DNA of 64,000 nt, taken from contig JAQWOP010000010.1 in the NCBI GenBank assembly GCA_029245795.1, forward strand, positions 37,143 to 101,142. Reading direction: 5' to 3'. Shown piece after piece: positions 8,142-17,683 of the stretch (positions are counted from its first letter, which is position 1; each line of letters begins with the position of its first letter). The translations under genes were made by a program, and so were the position numbers. The stretch is from Hyphomicrobiales bacterium (lineage in GTDB: Bacteria > Pseudomonadota > Alphaproteobacteria > Rhizobiales > TMED25). The notes under the pieces were generated by a model. The model did not search any database. It was not told the DNA's origin and worked only from the letters and a program-made list of their open reading frames with translations.

Positions 8142-9434
8142 ATGACAGACATTTCAAAAGATATTATTGCTAACAAAGTGCGTCTTAAAAATCTTAAAGC
8201 AAAAAAACCAGCAGAGTTATTATCTTTGGCTGAAGAGCATGAAATTGAGAATGCTAGTACGCTAAGAAAGCAAGAACTTCTTTTCGCTATTTTGAAGAGG
8301 CTTGCTGAAAAAAATATTATTATAATTGGCGACGGTGTAGTTGAAGTATTACAAGATGGTTTTGGCTTTATTCGCTCTCCTGACGCAAATTATTTACCTG
8401 GTCCCGATGATATATATGTTAGCCCAAGTCAAATAAGAAGGTTTACTCTAAGGACGGGGGATAGTATTGAGGGTGAAATAAGAAGCCCGAAAGAAGGAGA
8501 AAGATATTTTGCTCTATTAAAAGTTAATGCTATTAATTTTGAGGATCCAGATAAAAGTAGACATAAGATTAATTTCGATAATTTAACACCTCTATATCCT
8601 GATGATTCTCTTAGTATGGAGATTCTTGATCCAGCAATTAAGGATAAAAGTGGTAGAATAATTGATATTGTTGCTCCACTTGGAAAAGGCCAGCGTGGCT
8701 TAATTGTTGCTCCACCTAGAACGGGGAAAACGGTACTTCTACAAAATATCGCTCACTCAATAACAGCTAATCATCCCGAGTGTTACCTTATTGTATTGCT
8801 TATTGATGAAAGACCAGAAGAAGACACAGATATGCAAAGATCTGTAAAAGGAGAAGTAGTTTCATCCACTTTTGATGAGCCTGCATCACGGCATGTTCAA
8901 GTTGCAGAAATGGTTATTGAAAAGGCAAAGAGGCTTGTCGAACACGGAAGAGACGTAGTTATCCTTCTAGATTCTATTACACGTCTTGGCAGGGCTTATA
9001 ATACCGTTGTACCATCCTCTGGTAAAGTGTTGACAGGTGGTGTAGATGCAAATGCACTACAAAGACCAAAAAGATTTTTCGGAGCTGCAAGAAATATTGA
9101 AGAGGGAGGTTCTCTCACAATTATATCTACAGCATTAATAGATACTGGAAGTAGAATGGACGAAGTTATTTTCGAAGAATTCAAAGGAACAGGTAATTCA
9201 GAAATTATTTTAGATAGGAAAGTTTCAGATAAAAGGGTCTTTCCATCTATGGATATTCTTCGTTCTGGAACACGAAAAGAAGAATTGCTGATTAACGATG
9301 GCACACTAAAGAAAATGTTTGTTCTGAGAAGAATTCTAAACCCAATGGGCACAGTGGATGCAATGGAGTTCTTGCTCGATAAAATTTCGCAAACAAAAGA
9401 CAATGAAGAATTCTTCAATTCTATGAATACCTAA
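8142..9434 (+). CDS. rho: Transcription termination factor Rho
   Basis: Hexameric RNA helicase that ends transcription of many untranslated RNAs. Domains in order: N-terminal helical Rho_N, cold-shock-like RNA-binding domain with [21 protein letters not shown], then the ATPase with Walker A APPRTGKT at about residue 190, Walker [11 protein letters not shown] and the Q/R-loop region near [14 protein letters not shown]. At 430 aa it is a typical size with no large insertion. It is separated from hemG by a 105-nt gap, so probably has its own promoter. The hemE-rho-mnmE-mnmG order is typical for alphaproteobacterial origins. Confidence 0.96.
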   Translation: MTDISKDIIANKVRLKNLKAKKPAELLSLAEEHEIENASTLRKQELLFAILKRLAEKNIIIIGDGVVEVLQDGFGFIRSPDANYLPGPDDIYVSPSQIRRFTLRTGDSIEGEIRSPKEGERYFALLKVNAINFEDPDKSRHKINFDNLTPLYPDDSLSMEILDPAIKDKSGRIIDIVAPLGKGQRGLIVAPPRTGKTVLLQNIAHSITANHPECYLIVLLIDERPEEDTDMQRSVKGEVVSSTFDEPASRHVQVAEMVIEKAKRLVEHGRDVVILLDSITRLGRAYNTVVPSSGKVLTGGVDANALQRPKRFFGAARNIEEGGSLTIISTALIDTGSRMDEVIFEEFKGTGNSEIILDRKVSDKRVFPSMDILRSGTRKEELLINDGTLKKMFVLRRILNPMGTVDAMEFLLDKISQTKDNEEFFNSMNT

Positions 9435-9437
9435 TTC

Positions 9438-10409
9438 TTATGGAATTATTATAGTTGCACCCATTGTTTCTCTATTCGAGAGAGCATCATGAGCTTTTGC
9501 TACGTCAATCAGGTTATATCTTTGTTGAATATCAATTTTTACATTCTTATTTATTAAGGCTTCAAAAAAACTATTTGATGCAGTGTCTAACTGTTCTCTT
9601 GTCTTAACATAGTCAAACAATGTTGGTCTTGTAACAAAGATAGAACCTTTTTTCATTAAATCTAATATATTGATTGGATCTGGAACTCCAGAAGCATTTC
9701 CAAAGGAGACTAACAATCCCCTTCTCTTTAATGAGTCCATCGAATCTTCTATAGTATTTTTTCCGATTGAATCATAGACCACTGAAACTCCGTCTTTATT
9801 TGTGATATTATCAACCTCATCTTTGAAAGAGCTTGTAGTATAGTTTATTACATGATCACAGCCATTGGATTTAGCATATTGAAGCTTTTTTTCAGATCCA
9901 ACTGTTCCAATGACAATTGCACCTAATGCTTTTGCCCAAGATGTTGCAATAGAACCCACTCCACCTGCCGCAGCATGAAATAATATTGTATCACCCTTAC
10001 CTACATTATAAACATCGTGAAGAAGAAAATAAGCCGTTAAACCCTTTAAAAATCCTCCAGAAATTGTTTCAAATTCTATTTCATTTGGAAGATGTATAAG
10101 TAAATTCTCTGGAACTAAATTATGTGTTGAGTATGCCCCAACGGGTCCATTACAATAGCAAACGCGATCCCCTTCTTTAAAATTTTTGACATTCTCTCCT
10201 ACAGCTTCTACTATACCCGATGCTTCAAGACCTAATCCCGATGGAAGATTTAAGGGGTAAAGTCCACTTCTTTGATATATATCAATGAAATTTACGCCAA
10301 TTGCCATATGTTTAACTAGAACTTGATTGTCATTTGGAGATAAGTCGTCTACTTCATTAAGCTTCATTTGTTCCGAATTACCGAAATTATTTAGTGTGAT
10401 TTTTTTCAT
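9438..10409 (-). CDS. NADPH:quinone oxidoreductase-like MDR protein
   Basis: Zinc-independent medium-chain dehydrogenase/reductase of the QOR family (323 aa). The N-terminal GroES-like part carries GLEASGIVEAVGENV. The Rossmann fold has AAAGGVGSIATSWAKALG with the NADPH-binding loop around residue 150. Cysteine ligands for structural or catalytic zinc are not apparent. Substrate is unknown; family members reduce quinones or enones with NADPH. It converges on rho with a 3-nt gap and interrupts the usual rho-mnmE adjacency, so it may be an insertion into the conserved block. Confidence 0.85.
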   Translation of the reverse strand: MKKITLNNFGNSEQMKLNEVDDLSPNDNQVLVKHMAIGVNFIDIYQRSGLYPLNLPSGLGLEASGIVEAVGENVKNFKEGDRVCYCNGPVGAYSTHNLVPENLLIHLPNEIEFETISGGFLKGLTAYFLLHDVYNVGKGDTILFHAAAGGVGSIATSWAKALGAIVIGTVGSEKKLQYAKSNGCDHVINYTTSSFKDEVDNITNKDGVSVVYDSIGKNTIEDSMDSLKRRGLLVSFGNASGVPDPINILDLMKKGSIFVTRPTLFDYVKTREQLDTASNSFFEALINKNVKIDIQQRYNLIDVAKAHDALSNRETMGATIIIP

Positions 10410-10550
10410 TTAAATACCCCTCTTAAATATTAATTTATATATTAGAATAAATTAGAAGAGAATATATTTCTGCAAAATAATTAATTGTTTTAAACTAATT
10501 AGGTATTGTTGTATTAATAGTAAATAAATTATAAACACAATATTATTGGT

Positions 10551-11867
10551 ATGTTACATATTAATCCTAAAACAATTTTTGCTCTTTCAACGGCTCCTGG
10601 AAAAGCAGGTATCTCAGTTATTAGAATTTCTGGATCAAGTGTTAGAAAAGTTTCAGTGATATTTAGTATCGAATTACCAAAGCCTCGCCAGGTTAAGTTA
10701 TGTCAATTAATTCACCCTATAACAAAAGAAGTTATAGATAATTCACTAATAACATTTTTTCCATCACCTAAAAGTTTTACAGGCGAGGATGTAATTGAAA
10801 TATCAATACATGGCGGAAAGGCAATACAGGATCTTATCTTTAGAGTTTTATCTGAGCAAGATGATTTTGTGTATGCTGAAGCAGGTGAATTCACAAAAAG
10901 AGCATTCTTAAATGGAAAATTAGATCTTCTTGCTATTGAAGGGCTAGGTGATTTAATTAACGCTGAAACTGAATTTCAGCGAAAACAAGCTTACGACCAA
11001 ATGGAAGGAAGTCTATCCTCTCTCTATAATAAATGGATTAGCCAACTAGTAAAAATTCTCTCTTATATTGAAGCTACCATAGATTTTGTTGAAGAAGAAA
11101 TACCTGACAATTTAGTGCGGAATCAACTTAAAGATATAAAAAGTACATGTATTGAGATAGAAAATCATCTTGATGACTCTAATAAGGGTGAAAGATTAAG
11201 GGATGGTTTCAGAATTATAATAGCAGGAGCACCCAATACAGGTAAATCAAGTCTACTTAATCATCTATCTGATAGAGATATAGCTATAGTTTCTCCTCAG
11301 GCAGGAACAACAAGAGATAGCCTGGATGTATATCTAGATATCAATGGATTCCCAGTTATAATTACGGATACTGCTGGGATAAGAAAAGCTCGCACAAGCA
11401 TAGAGGGTATTGGTATAAAAAGATCAGAGAGCAAAATATATGAGGCTGATCTTGTACTGTGGTTAATGGATTCTAGTAAGAAAAATAACAAATTAATACC
11501 CGATAATATTAAAGAAAAATCAATTGCAGTTTGGACAAAGTCGGATATAGCAATAAGCAAAGAAAAAGATATCCTTATTTCGACAAAACATAATCTTGGA
11601 TTTGTACAACTTATTGATATAATTGGTAAATATGTAGAAAAAGGATGTAGAACGGAAGGTTTATTCATTACCAGATCAAGGCATAGAGATGCGCTTGAAA
11701 AAACTAGAAAGCATTTACTTAGCATTACCAATGAGAATAATCTAGAAATAGAAGTTATGGCTGAAGAATTAAGGTCTGCTGTAAATTCACTTGGCCGAAT
11801 AACGGGAAATGTTGATGTTGAGGACCTGTTAGAGATAATCTTTGCAGATTTTTGTATTGGTAAATAA
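10551..11867 (+). CDS. mnmE: tRNA modification GTPase MnmE
   Basis: With MnmG it installs the (carboxymethyl)aminomethyl group on wobble U34 of certain tRNAs. The N-terminal folate-binding domain starts APGKAGISVIRISG. The helical domain holds an inserted G domain with P-loop GAPNTGKSS (about residue 225), a TTRD switch, DTAGIR, and WTKSD in the NKxD position. The protein ends in the required C-x-G-K motif (CIGK). At 438 aa it is full length. WTKSD replaces the usual NKxD form, which may be a mild deviation in guanine recognition. mnmG follows after 37 nt. Confidence 0.95.
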   Translation: MLHINPKTIFALSTAPGKAGISVIRISGSSVRKVSVIFSIELPKPRQVKLCQLIHPITKEVIDNSLITFFPSPKSFTGEDVIEISIHGGKAIQDLIFRVLSEQDDFVYAEAGEFTKRAFLNGKLDLLAIEGLGDLINAETEFQRKQAYDQMEGSLSSLYNKWISQLVKILSYIEATIDFVEEEIPDNLVRNQLKDIKSTCIEIENHLDDSNKGERLRDGFRIIIAGAPNTGKSSLLNHLSDRDIAIVSPQAGTTRDSLDVYLDINGFPVIITDTAGIRKARTSIEGIGIKRSESKIYEADLVLWLMDSSKKNNKLIPDNIKEKSIAVWTKSDIAISKEKDILISTKHNLGFVQLIDIIGKYVEKGCRTEGLFITRSRHRDALEKTRKHLLSITNENNLEIEVMAEELRSAVNSLGRITGNVDVEDLLEIIFADFCIGK

Positions 11868-11904
11868 TTAAGAATAGAATATATATTCATCATAGGATGA
11901 AATT

Positions 11905-13776
11905 ATGAAGTATAATTACGATGTTATTATAATTGGTGGAGGTCATGCTGGATGTGAAGCAGCCTCAGCGGCAGCAAGGTTTGGTGCTAAATCCTTGCTT
12001 ATTACTCACAAAATATCAACTATTGGTGAAATGTCATGTAATCCAGCAATTGGAGGTCTTGGGAAGAGTCACCTAGTGAGAGAAATTGATGCATTAGATG
12101 GTCTGATTGGCAAAGCAGCTGATAAATCTGCAATACAATACAGGGTATTAAATAAGAGGAAGGGTCCTGCAGTTAGGGCTCCCCGTATTCAAGCAGATAG
12201 AAAAATATACAAACAGGCTATGCAAGAATTACTTTCTGGCTATAGCTCACTAAGTATAATGGATAAAGAATGTATTGGACTTGTAGTAGATAACGGTATG
12301 TGCTGCGGGGTAAAGGTTCAGGGAAATGATAATATATATGCAAAAACTGTAGTTATTACTACAGGTACTTTCTTAAATGGATTAATCCATATTGGAACTA
12401 AGACATATCCTGCTGGTAGAGTTGGAGATAAGCCCTCTCTTCATTTATCAGGAACTTTTAAAGAATTTAATTTTCAATTGGGTAGGCTAAAAACAGGCAC
12501 ACCACCAAGATTAGATGGCAAAACTATTAATTGGAAAATCCTTGAAGAACAAGAACCAGATGAAGAACCGACCTACATGTCTTACTTAACAAATTCTGTT
12601 CAGCAAGAACAGGTTTCATGTTTCATTACTAGAACGAATAAAAAAACACATGATATTATCATGAAAAATATTGATAAAGCACCTCTTTATTCAGGGCAGA
12701 TTGAATCAACTGGACCAAGGTACTGTCCATCAATTGAAGACAAAGTTGTAAGATTTGGAGAGAGAAATGGCCACCAAATCTTTTTAGAACCTGAAGGACT
12801 TACAACCAATACAATATATCCAAATGGTATATCAACTTCAATTGATGAAAAAATTCAACATGAAATAGTACATTCTATTTTGGGTTTAGAGAATGCAATC
12901 ATTGAAAGACCGGGATATGCAATAGAATACGATTATATTGATCCCCGTGAGCTATTGCCTACATTGGAAACAAAAAAAATAAAAAATCTGTATTTGGCAG
13001 GGCAAATAAATGGCACAACCGGATATGAAGAGGCGGCTGCACAAGGATTTATATCTGGTTTAAATGCTGCGATGAAATCTTCAACAAGCCAGGAATTCAC
13101 TTTAGATAGATCTGATGCCTACATAGGGGTTATGATAGATGATTTAATAACAAAAGGTGTTACTGAACCATATAGAATGTTTACTTCTAGAGCTGAATAT
13201 AGATTGACTCTTCGTATAGATAATGCAGATCAAAGACTCACACAAAAAGCTATAGATAATGGAATAGTAGGGAAAGATAGAATAAAATCTTTTAGCAATA
13301 AATCAAAGTTACTAGAAAATGCCAATTCTATAATAAATTCCTTATCAATTTCCCCTAATGAAGCAAATAAATTTGGTTTAAAAATTAATCATGATGGTAA
13401 AAAAAGATCTGTACTAGACTTGCTATCCTATGTGGAAATTAAAATTACAGATTTGTATCAAATATGGCCCCAACTCAAACTCATAGACGAATCAATAATA
13501 TCACAAATAGAGTCTGATGCTATCTATTCGAAGTATTTAGATCGCCAGAAACTAGAAATAATTTCTTTCAAGAAAGATGAGGGATTGCCAATACCTTTCG
13601 ATATAGAGTACTCGAATATTAAGGGTCTTTCAAATGAAGCTAGAGATAGAATGTTACGAATAAGACCCACATCAATAGGACAGTTGTCGAGGATGGAGGG
13701 AATAGATCCGTCAACTGTATTAAAAATTTTATCTTATATTAAATCATTAAATAAAATTTCGATTAGGTCAGCGTAA
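11905..13776 (+). CDS. mnmG: tRNA uridine 5-carboxymethylaminomethyl modification enzyme MnmG (GidA)
   Basis: FAD- and NADH-dependent partner of MnmE. The N-terminal dinucleotide-binding motif is [12 protein letters not shown], followed by the GidA signatures [23 protein letters not shown] and [14 protein letters not shown], and [16 protein letters not shown] near residue 365. The C-terminal helical domain that binds MnmE and tRNA is complete. At 623 aa it is the family size. It is 3 nt from the GTG start of rsmG; mnmE-mnmG-rsmG-parA-parB reads as one operon. Confidence 0.97.
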   Translation: MKYNYDVIIIGGGHAGCEAASAAARFGAKSLLITHKISTIGEMSCNPAIGGLGKSHLVREIDALDGLIGKAADKSAIQYRVLNKRKGPAVRAPRIQADRKIYKQAMQELLSGYSSLSIMDKECIGLVVDNGMCCGVKVQGNDNIYAKTVVITTGTFLNGLIHIGTKTYPAGRVGDKPSLHLSGTFKEFNFQLGRLKTGTPPRLDGKTINWKILEEQEPDEEPTYMSYLTNSVQQEQVSCFITRTNKKTHDIIMKNIDKAPLYSGQIESTGPRYCPSIEDKVVRFGERNGHQIFLEPEGLTTNTIYPNGISTSIDEKIQHEIVHSILGLENAIIERPGYAIEYDYIDPRELLPTLETKKIKNLYLAGQINGTTGYEEAAAQGFISGLNAAMKSSTSQEFTLDRSDAYIGVMIDDLITKGVTEPYRMFTSRAEYRLTLRIDNADQRLTQKAIDNGIVGKDRIKSFSNKSKLLENANSIINSLSISPNEANKFGLKINHDGKKRSVLDLLSYVEIKITDLYQIWPQLKLIDESIISQIESDAIYSKYLDRQKLEIISFKKDEGLPIPFDIEYSNIKGLSNEARDRMLRIRPTSIGQLSRMEGIDPSTVLKILSYIKSLNKISIRSA

Positions 13777-13779
13777 ATA

Positions 13780-14409
13780 GTGAAAGAAAAAGATTGGACA
13801 TCGAAAGATATAAGAGAGAAATATAATGTTTCACGTGAAACAATGGAAAAACTCGATTGCTACGTGACGCATTTACTAGAATGGCAAAATAGGTTTAATT
13901 TAATAGGAAATTCTACAGTTGATAATATATGGGGTAGACATGTATTGGACTCATTGCAGTTAATGACCTACATACCAAAAGATTTTAAAGTATTAATAGA
14001 TATAGGAACAGGTGCAGGTTTACCTGGTTTTATACTTGCTATATATTTTGCTGAATCTAATAAAGATATATATCTTGTAGACTCTAGTAAAAAAAAATGC
14101 TCATTCCTCAATTTTGTTTCTGTAAAATGTGACACTCCAGTTATTGTGTTACCTGAACGTATTGAGAATTTAAGTATAAAAGGAAAAATAAAAGCTGATA
14201 TAATTACAGCTCGTGCTTTCTCTGGTATTGATAATATACTAAAGCTATCTAAGCCATACACTTCTCCTCAAACAAAATATTTGCTACAAAGAGGAGCTAA
14301 AGCAAAAACAGAATTGGCCAAATTAAATATTTCATCCCTAATGAATATAGTTTATCATAATAGTATCCTTGATAAGGACTCTTATATTATTGATTTTGAG
14401 TACAGGTAA
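13780..14409 (+). CDS. rsmG: 16S rRNA m7G527 methyltransferase RsmG (GidB)
   Basis: SAM-dependent methylation of G527 in 16S rRNA. The Rossmann motif IDIGTGAGLPG is at about residue 70, with the family segment ERIENL and the ITARAF motif downstream. The GTG at 13780 is chosen because the conserved N-terminal helix ahead of Met22 (NVSRETMEKL) aligns with the family; it has no clear Shine-Dalgarno and follows mnmG by 3 nt. Codons for NVSRET contain a perfect parS site, so this stretch is under both coding and partition constraint. The stop overlaps the parA start (TAATG). Confidence 0.94.
   Translation: MKEKDWTSKDIREKYNVSRETMEKLDCYVTHLLEWQNRFNLIGNSTVDNIWGRHVLDSLQLMTYIPKDFKVLIDIGTGAGLPGFILAIYFAESNKDIYLVDSSKKKCSFLNFVSVKCDTPVIVLPERIENLSIKGKIKADIITARAFSGIDNILKLSKPYTSPQTKYLLQRGAKAKTELAKLNISSLMNIVYHNSILDKDSYIIDFEYR
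13827..13842. other. parS: parS centromere site (perfect 16-bp palindrome)
   Basis: TGTTTCACGTGAAACA, an exact match to the consensus bacterial chromosomal parS bound by ParB. It lies inside the 5' coding part of rsmG, about 1.4 kb upstream of parB and 7.5 kb from the predicted oriC. This is where ParB would load and spread for segregation of the origin region. Confidence 0.95.
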
Positions 14410-15239
14410 TGTTTGGATTTGGAACTAAAAAAAATAACAGTAAGACAAAAGTCTTAGCTTTTGCTAATCAAAAAGGTGGTGTTGGAAAAACGACAACAAC
14501 AATTAACCTAGGTTGTGCAATAGCGGGTACGGGTCAAAAAGTGCTTATTATTGATCTGGATCCCCAGGGAAATGCTTCAACTGGTTTAGGCGTCAATAAA
14601 GAGGATAGAAAGTATTCTATATATGATGTTTTGACCCAAGAAAAGAATATCAATGATACAAAATTAAATACGATTGTTAATAATCTTTATCTTGTTCCTT
14701 CAACACTTGATCTTTTGGGTCTTGAGTCAATATTGGCCAATGAAAAAGATAAATCTTATAAGCTCAAAAGAGCTATTGAATCATTACAAGCTTCTAGTAA
14801 TAGTTATTATGATTATATCCTTATTGACTGCCCACCATCATTAAACTTATTGACTATAAACGCCCTTGTTGCTGCTAACTCAATAATTGTACCTTTGCAG
14901 TGTGAGTTTTATGCATTGGAAGGACTGGGCCAGCTTCTAGAAACAGTTGAGCATGTGAAGCAAAATCTTAATAAAGATCTATTAATCCATGGTATTCTTC
15001 TAACTATGTTCGATGAAAGAAATAACTTGTCAGGACAGGTAGCAAAAGACGTACGAGAATTCATGGGAGATAAGGTATACAAAACAGTCATTCCAAGAAA
15101 TGTTAGAGTCTCTGAAGCGCCCTCTTATGGCAAACCAGTTATTCTCTATGATCATAAATGCCAGGGATCAATAGCATATATGAATCTGGCAACAGAAGTT
15201 TTAAGAAAAGATAAAGCAGTATTAAGTAATAGCCCATAA
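14409..15239 (+). CDS. parA: ParA chromosome partitioning ATPase
   Basis: Deviant Walker-A ATPase that moves ParB-parS complexes. The motif FANQKGGVGKTTTT with the signature Lys is at about residue 19, the Walker A' strand is IDLDPQGNAST, and the Walker B region is DYILIDCPPSLNLLT. At 276 aa it is a chromosomal (Soj-type, short) ParA without a DNA-binding HTH extension. The start shares one base with the rsmG stop, and parB follows after 16 nt. Confidence 0.96.
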   Translation: MFGFGTKKNNSKTKVLAFANQKGGVGKTTTTINLGCAIAGTGQKVLIIDLDPQGNASTGLGVNKEDRKYSIYDVLTQEKNINDTKLNTIVNNLYLVPSTLDLLGLESILANEKDKSYKLKRAIESLQASSNSYYDYILIDCPPSLNLLTINALVAANSIIVPLQCEFYALEGLGQLLETVEHVKQNLNKDLLIHGILLTMFDERNNLSGQVAKDVREFMGDKVYKTVIPRNVRVSEAPSYGKPVILYDHKCQGSIAYMNLATEVLRKDKAVLSNSP

Positions 15240-15255
15240 TAGAAAGGTATTTATT

Positions 15256-16137
15256 GTGTCAGATGAACAACCAAATGTAACTAAATCAAGATTAGGAAGA
15301 GGTTTAGCTTCTTTAATCGGAGATGCTCCAAAAGACTTGTCCTCAAATATGGATGATGCCCCTGTAAATATTAGCACATTGCCAATTGAGCAAATTCAGG
15401 CAAATAAACAGAATCCAAGAAGTGTTTTTTCTGAGGATGAATTAGTTGATCTTGCAAATTCTATTAAGGAAAAAGGAATTCTTCAACCAATAATTGTAAG
15501 ACAGAGAGGTAACGAAGAATCGTATGAAGTGATAGCTGGTGAAAGAAGATGGAGAGCCGCTCAAATTGCACAATTAGACAACGTACCAGTTATTATAAAA
15601 AATCTATCTGATGATGATGCTCTTGAAATTGCAATCATAGAAAATGTTCAGAGAAGTAATCTGAATCCTATTGATGAGGCCTCAGGTTATAAAAGGTTAA
15701 TGGATATATATAACTACACGCAGGAGGATCTATCGCAAGTTATAGGTAAAAGTAGAAGCTATATAGCCAATATATTAAGGCTAGAAAACCTTCCATTGAA
15801 AGTACAGGAATATTTATCTTCTGGGAAATTGACAATAGGTCATGCTAGGGCTCTAATTTTGAGTGAGGATGCAGAAAATTTAGCCAATTTAGTTATTTCA
15901 AAAGGGCTAAGTGTTAGACAAACTGAAGAACTTGTAAAAAATTCTAATCTGCCAGCCTCTAAAATAACTAGTAAAAAGGTTAAAGATTCAAATATAAAAA
16001 ATCTTGAAAAGCTAATGACTGATAATCTTGGTCTAAAAGTGGAGATTCAAACAAAAGATAACAAATCTGGTAAAGTACTAATAAGTTATTTAGATAATAG
16101 CCAATTAGATAATATTAAGAAGCGTTTAATAAGTTAA
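15256..16137 (+). CDS. parB: ParB CTP-dependent DNA clamp, chromosome partitioning
   Basis: Binds parS and spreads as a sliding clamp. The N-terminus carries the SRLGRGLASLIGD ParA-interaction segment. The CTP-binding/ParB-Srx core follows with NPRSVF and GERRWRAAQ, then a helix-turn-helix around residues 150-200 (TQEDLSQVIGKSRSYIAN), and a C-terminal dimerisation domain. At 293 aa it is normal. The GTG start is supported by AAAGG 8 nt upstream (15243-15247). It ends 4 nt inside the convergent holA gene. Confidence 0.96.
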   Translation: MSDEQPNVTKSRLGRGLASLIGDAPKDLSSNMDDAPVNISTLPIEQIQANKQNPRSVFSEDELVDLANSIKEKGILQPIIVRQRGNEESYEVIAGERRWRAAQIAQLDNVPVIIKNLSDDDALEIAIIENVQRSNLNPIDEASGYKRLMDIYNYTQEDLSQVIGKSRSYIANILRLENLPLKVQEYLSSGKLTIGHARALILSEDAENLANLVISKGLSVRQTEELVKNSNLPASKITSKKVKDSNIKNLEKLMTDNLGLKVEIQTKDNKSGKVLISYLDNSQLDNIKKRLIS

Positions 16138-17153
16138 CTCTTTATACTTGATATTTTTATCAGAGATCTTTCTGTAATTTCTTTTGAAATCTCACTATAT
16201 GATCTTGTGTCCATAATTGTTTTAGATAATATTTCTAATATTTCTAATAAAGCTTGTCTACTCCATATATTTAATTGCTTTTGAATTGAGTTGTGCCGTT
16301 TAAAAAAGAAACTCGGTTTATAGGTTTCAACAACCTGTTTGGCCGAAGTACTCTCTTTTTCTTTGATTGCTATCATATCTAATAATTTAATTGTATGATT
16401 TGATACTATTTGGAGTATTTGTGGAGGCTGAAATTGATCCAATGTTTTATAATAGGATAGACTTATATCACGAGTTTTCTTCTCGAAAATTAAATCTACT
16501 AAATCTGTAATTATAATATTAGAGGAGTTAACTACAATATTTTCAACATCTTTTTTTGTTATGGTACATGTAGAAGACATATTCATGGTTAAGACTTTAT
16601 CAATTTCTGATAATGTATTCTCGTAATTGTCCCCAAGAGAATAGATTAATAACTCTTTTGCCTCTCTATCCATCTGCATATCTTTTTCAATTAATTTTTC
16701 GTTTAAGAGACTCATAATATCCATAGAGCTGCTACTATAGCAAGGTATAGAAATATAGTTCTTATTTGTTTCGAAACCTTTCCTAAGGATAGATGTCGGT
16801 TTCATTTCATTTGCTGTGATAATTACTAAATTAGAATTATCTTCATTCATTATACACTCAACTTGGTCTTTCTTAAGGTCTTGTGATAATCGAAGATGGA
16901 TCACTTTTCTTGTCCCCATGAGACTGTATGTATCTAGTTCATTGATAAGCAGATCTGGATCCTCTTTTAATATGTCTGAGTTTAATTTTGAGAGTTGGAA
17001 GGGATCAGTTTTATCTGCCACAAAGTAATTTATTAGCGATCTTGCTCTATGTGTGATTAAACCTAGATCTTGTCCATAAATTAATATTCCCTGGGTATCA
17101 TCATTGGGGTTTTGAATAAAATTTTCTGCCTGTTTATTCCTTAAAATAACCAA
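16134..17153 (-). CDS. holA: DNA polymerase III delta subunit
   Basis: Clamp-loader subunit that opens the beta clamp. The 339-aa sequence is divergent but has the delta pattern: N-terminal ILIYGQDLGLI, NLVIITANEMKPTSILRKGFE, and an all-alpha C-terminal collar domain. Synteny with leuS and lptE supports it. The start is TTG at 17153, justified by GAGGA at 17161-17165 with 7-nt spacing and by the lack of a nearer in-frame ATG. It sits 23 nt downstream of lptE in a leuS-lptE-holA operon. Confidence 0.88.
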   Translation of the reverse strand: MVILRNKQAENFIQNPNDDTQGILIYGQDLGLITHRARSLINYFVADKTDPFQLSKLNSDILKEDPDLLINELDTYSLMGTRKVIHLRLSQDLKKDQVECIMNEDNSNLVIITANEMKPTSILRKGFETNKNYISIPCYSSSSMDIMSLLNEKLIEKDMQMDREAKELLIYSLGDNYENTLSEIDKVLTMNMSSTCTITKKDVENIVVNSSNIIITDLVDLIFEKKTRDISLSYYKTLDQFQPPQILQIVSNHTIKLLDMIAIKEKESTSAKQVVETYKPSFFFKRHNSIQKQLNIWSRQALLEILEILSKTIMDTRSYSEISKEITERSLIKISSIKS

Positions 17154-17176
17154 TTTGATTTCCTCTTTTGGATATA

Positions 17177-17683
17177 TCAGTCCATTAATTTCAAATAATT
17201 AAGAGATAGTTGATTGGCGATGATACTTCCTGTTTCTTTTGCTATTAAATCAAATGTTTTTATTTCAGCTCTTGAGTTATTGTATTCTGACGTTGATAAA
17301 GTATATGTATTAAAAACATTTGTAGAGTTCGAATAAACTAATTCTTTGTAGTCAGTAACTCTAAATATTGAGTAATCAACTTTAAATTCAATCTGCATTC
17401 TTTTAGCTTCGCCAACTGAGTCAACTAGTAGAGGATTTTTATTTATTGATACTTTAAAAATTAGTTGAAGTGGATTATTCTGATTTCCAGCATTCTCAAA
17501 ATATTTTATTAATTCATTTCTAACTATTTGATGATTTCGATCAATTGCTTCATCAATATAGATATTATTCATTACATACTTTGAATTGCTATTTTCTCCA
17601 TACATTGGATTAAAAGAGCAAGCTGAAAGCATGGGTAATATTAGTAAACTTAGTAAAATATATTTTAATTTATATAACAACAT
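17177..17683 (-). CDS. lptE: LptE-like LPS-assembly lipoprotein
   Basis: Outer-membrane lipoprotein plug of the LptD translocon for lipopolysaccharide. At 168 aa it has an N-terminal hydrophobic signal ending in the lipobox LSAC (Cys about residue 22), then a short LptE-like alpha/beta domain with SNPMYGEN-type start (here SFNPMYGEN). The family is poorly conserved, so the call rests on the lipobox, size and the leuS-lptE-holA order. The start overlaps the leuS end by 14 nt. It implies a Gram-negative envelope with LPS. Confidence 0.8.
   Translation of the reverse strand: MLLYKLKYILLSLLILPMLSACSFNPMYGENSNSKYVMNNIYIDEAIDRNHQIVRNELIKYFENAGNQNNPLQLIFKVSINKNPLLVDSVGEAKRMQIEFKVDYSIFRVTDYKELVYSNSTNVFNTYTLSTSEYNNSRAEIKTFDLIAKETGSIIANQLSLNYLKLMD

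Noticed and set aside
11297-11893. 198-aa minus ORF opposite mnmE
   Set aside because: Overlaps MnmE entirely, has no recognisable domain and no ribosome-binding site.
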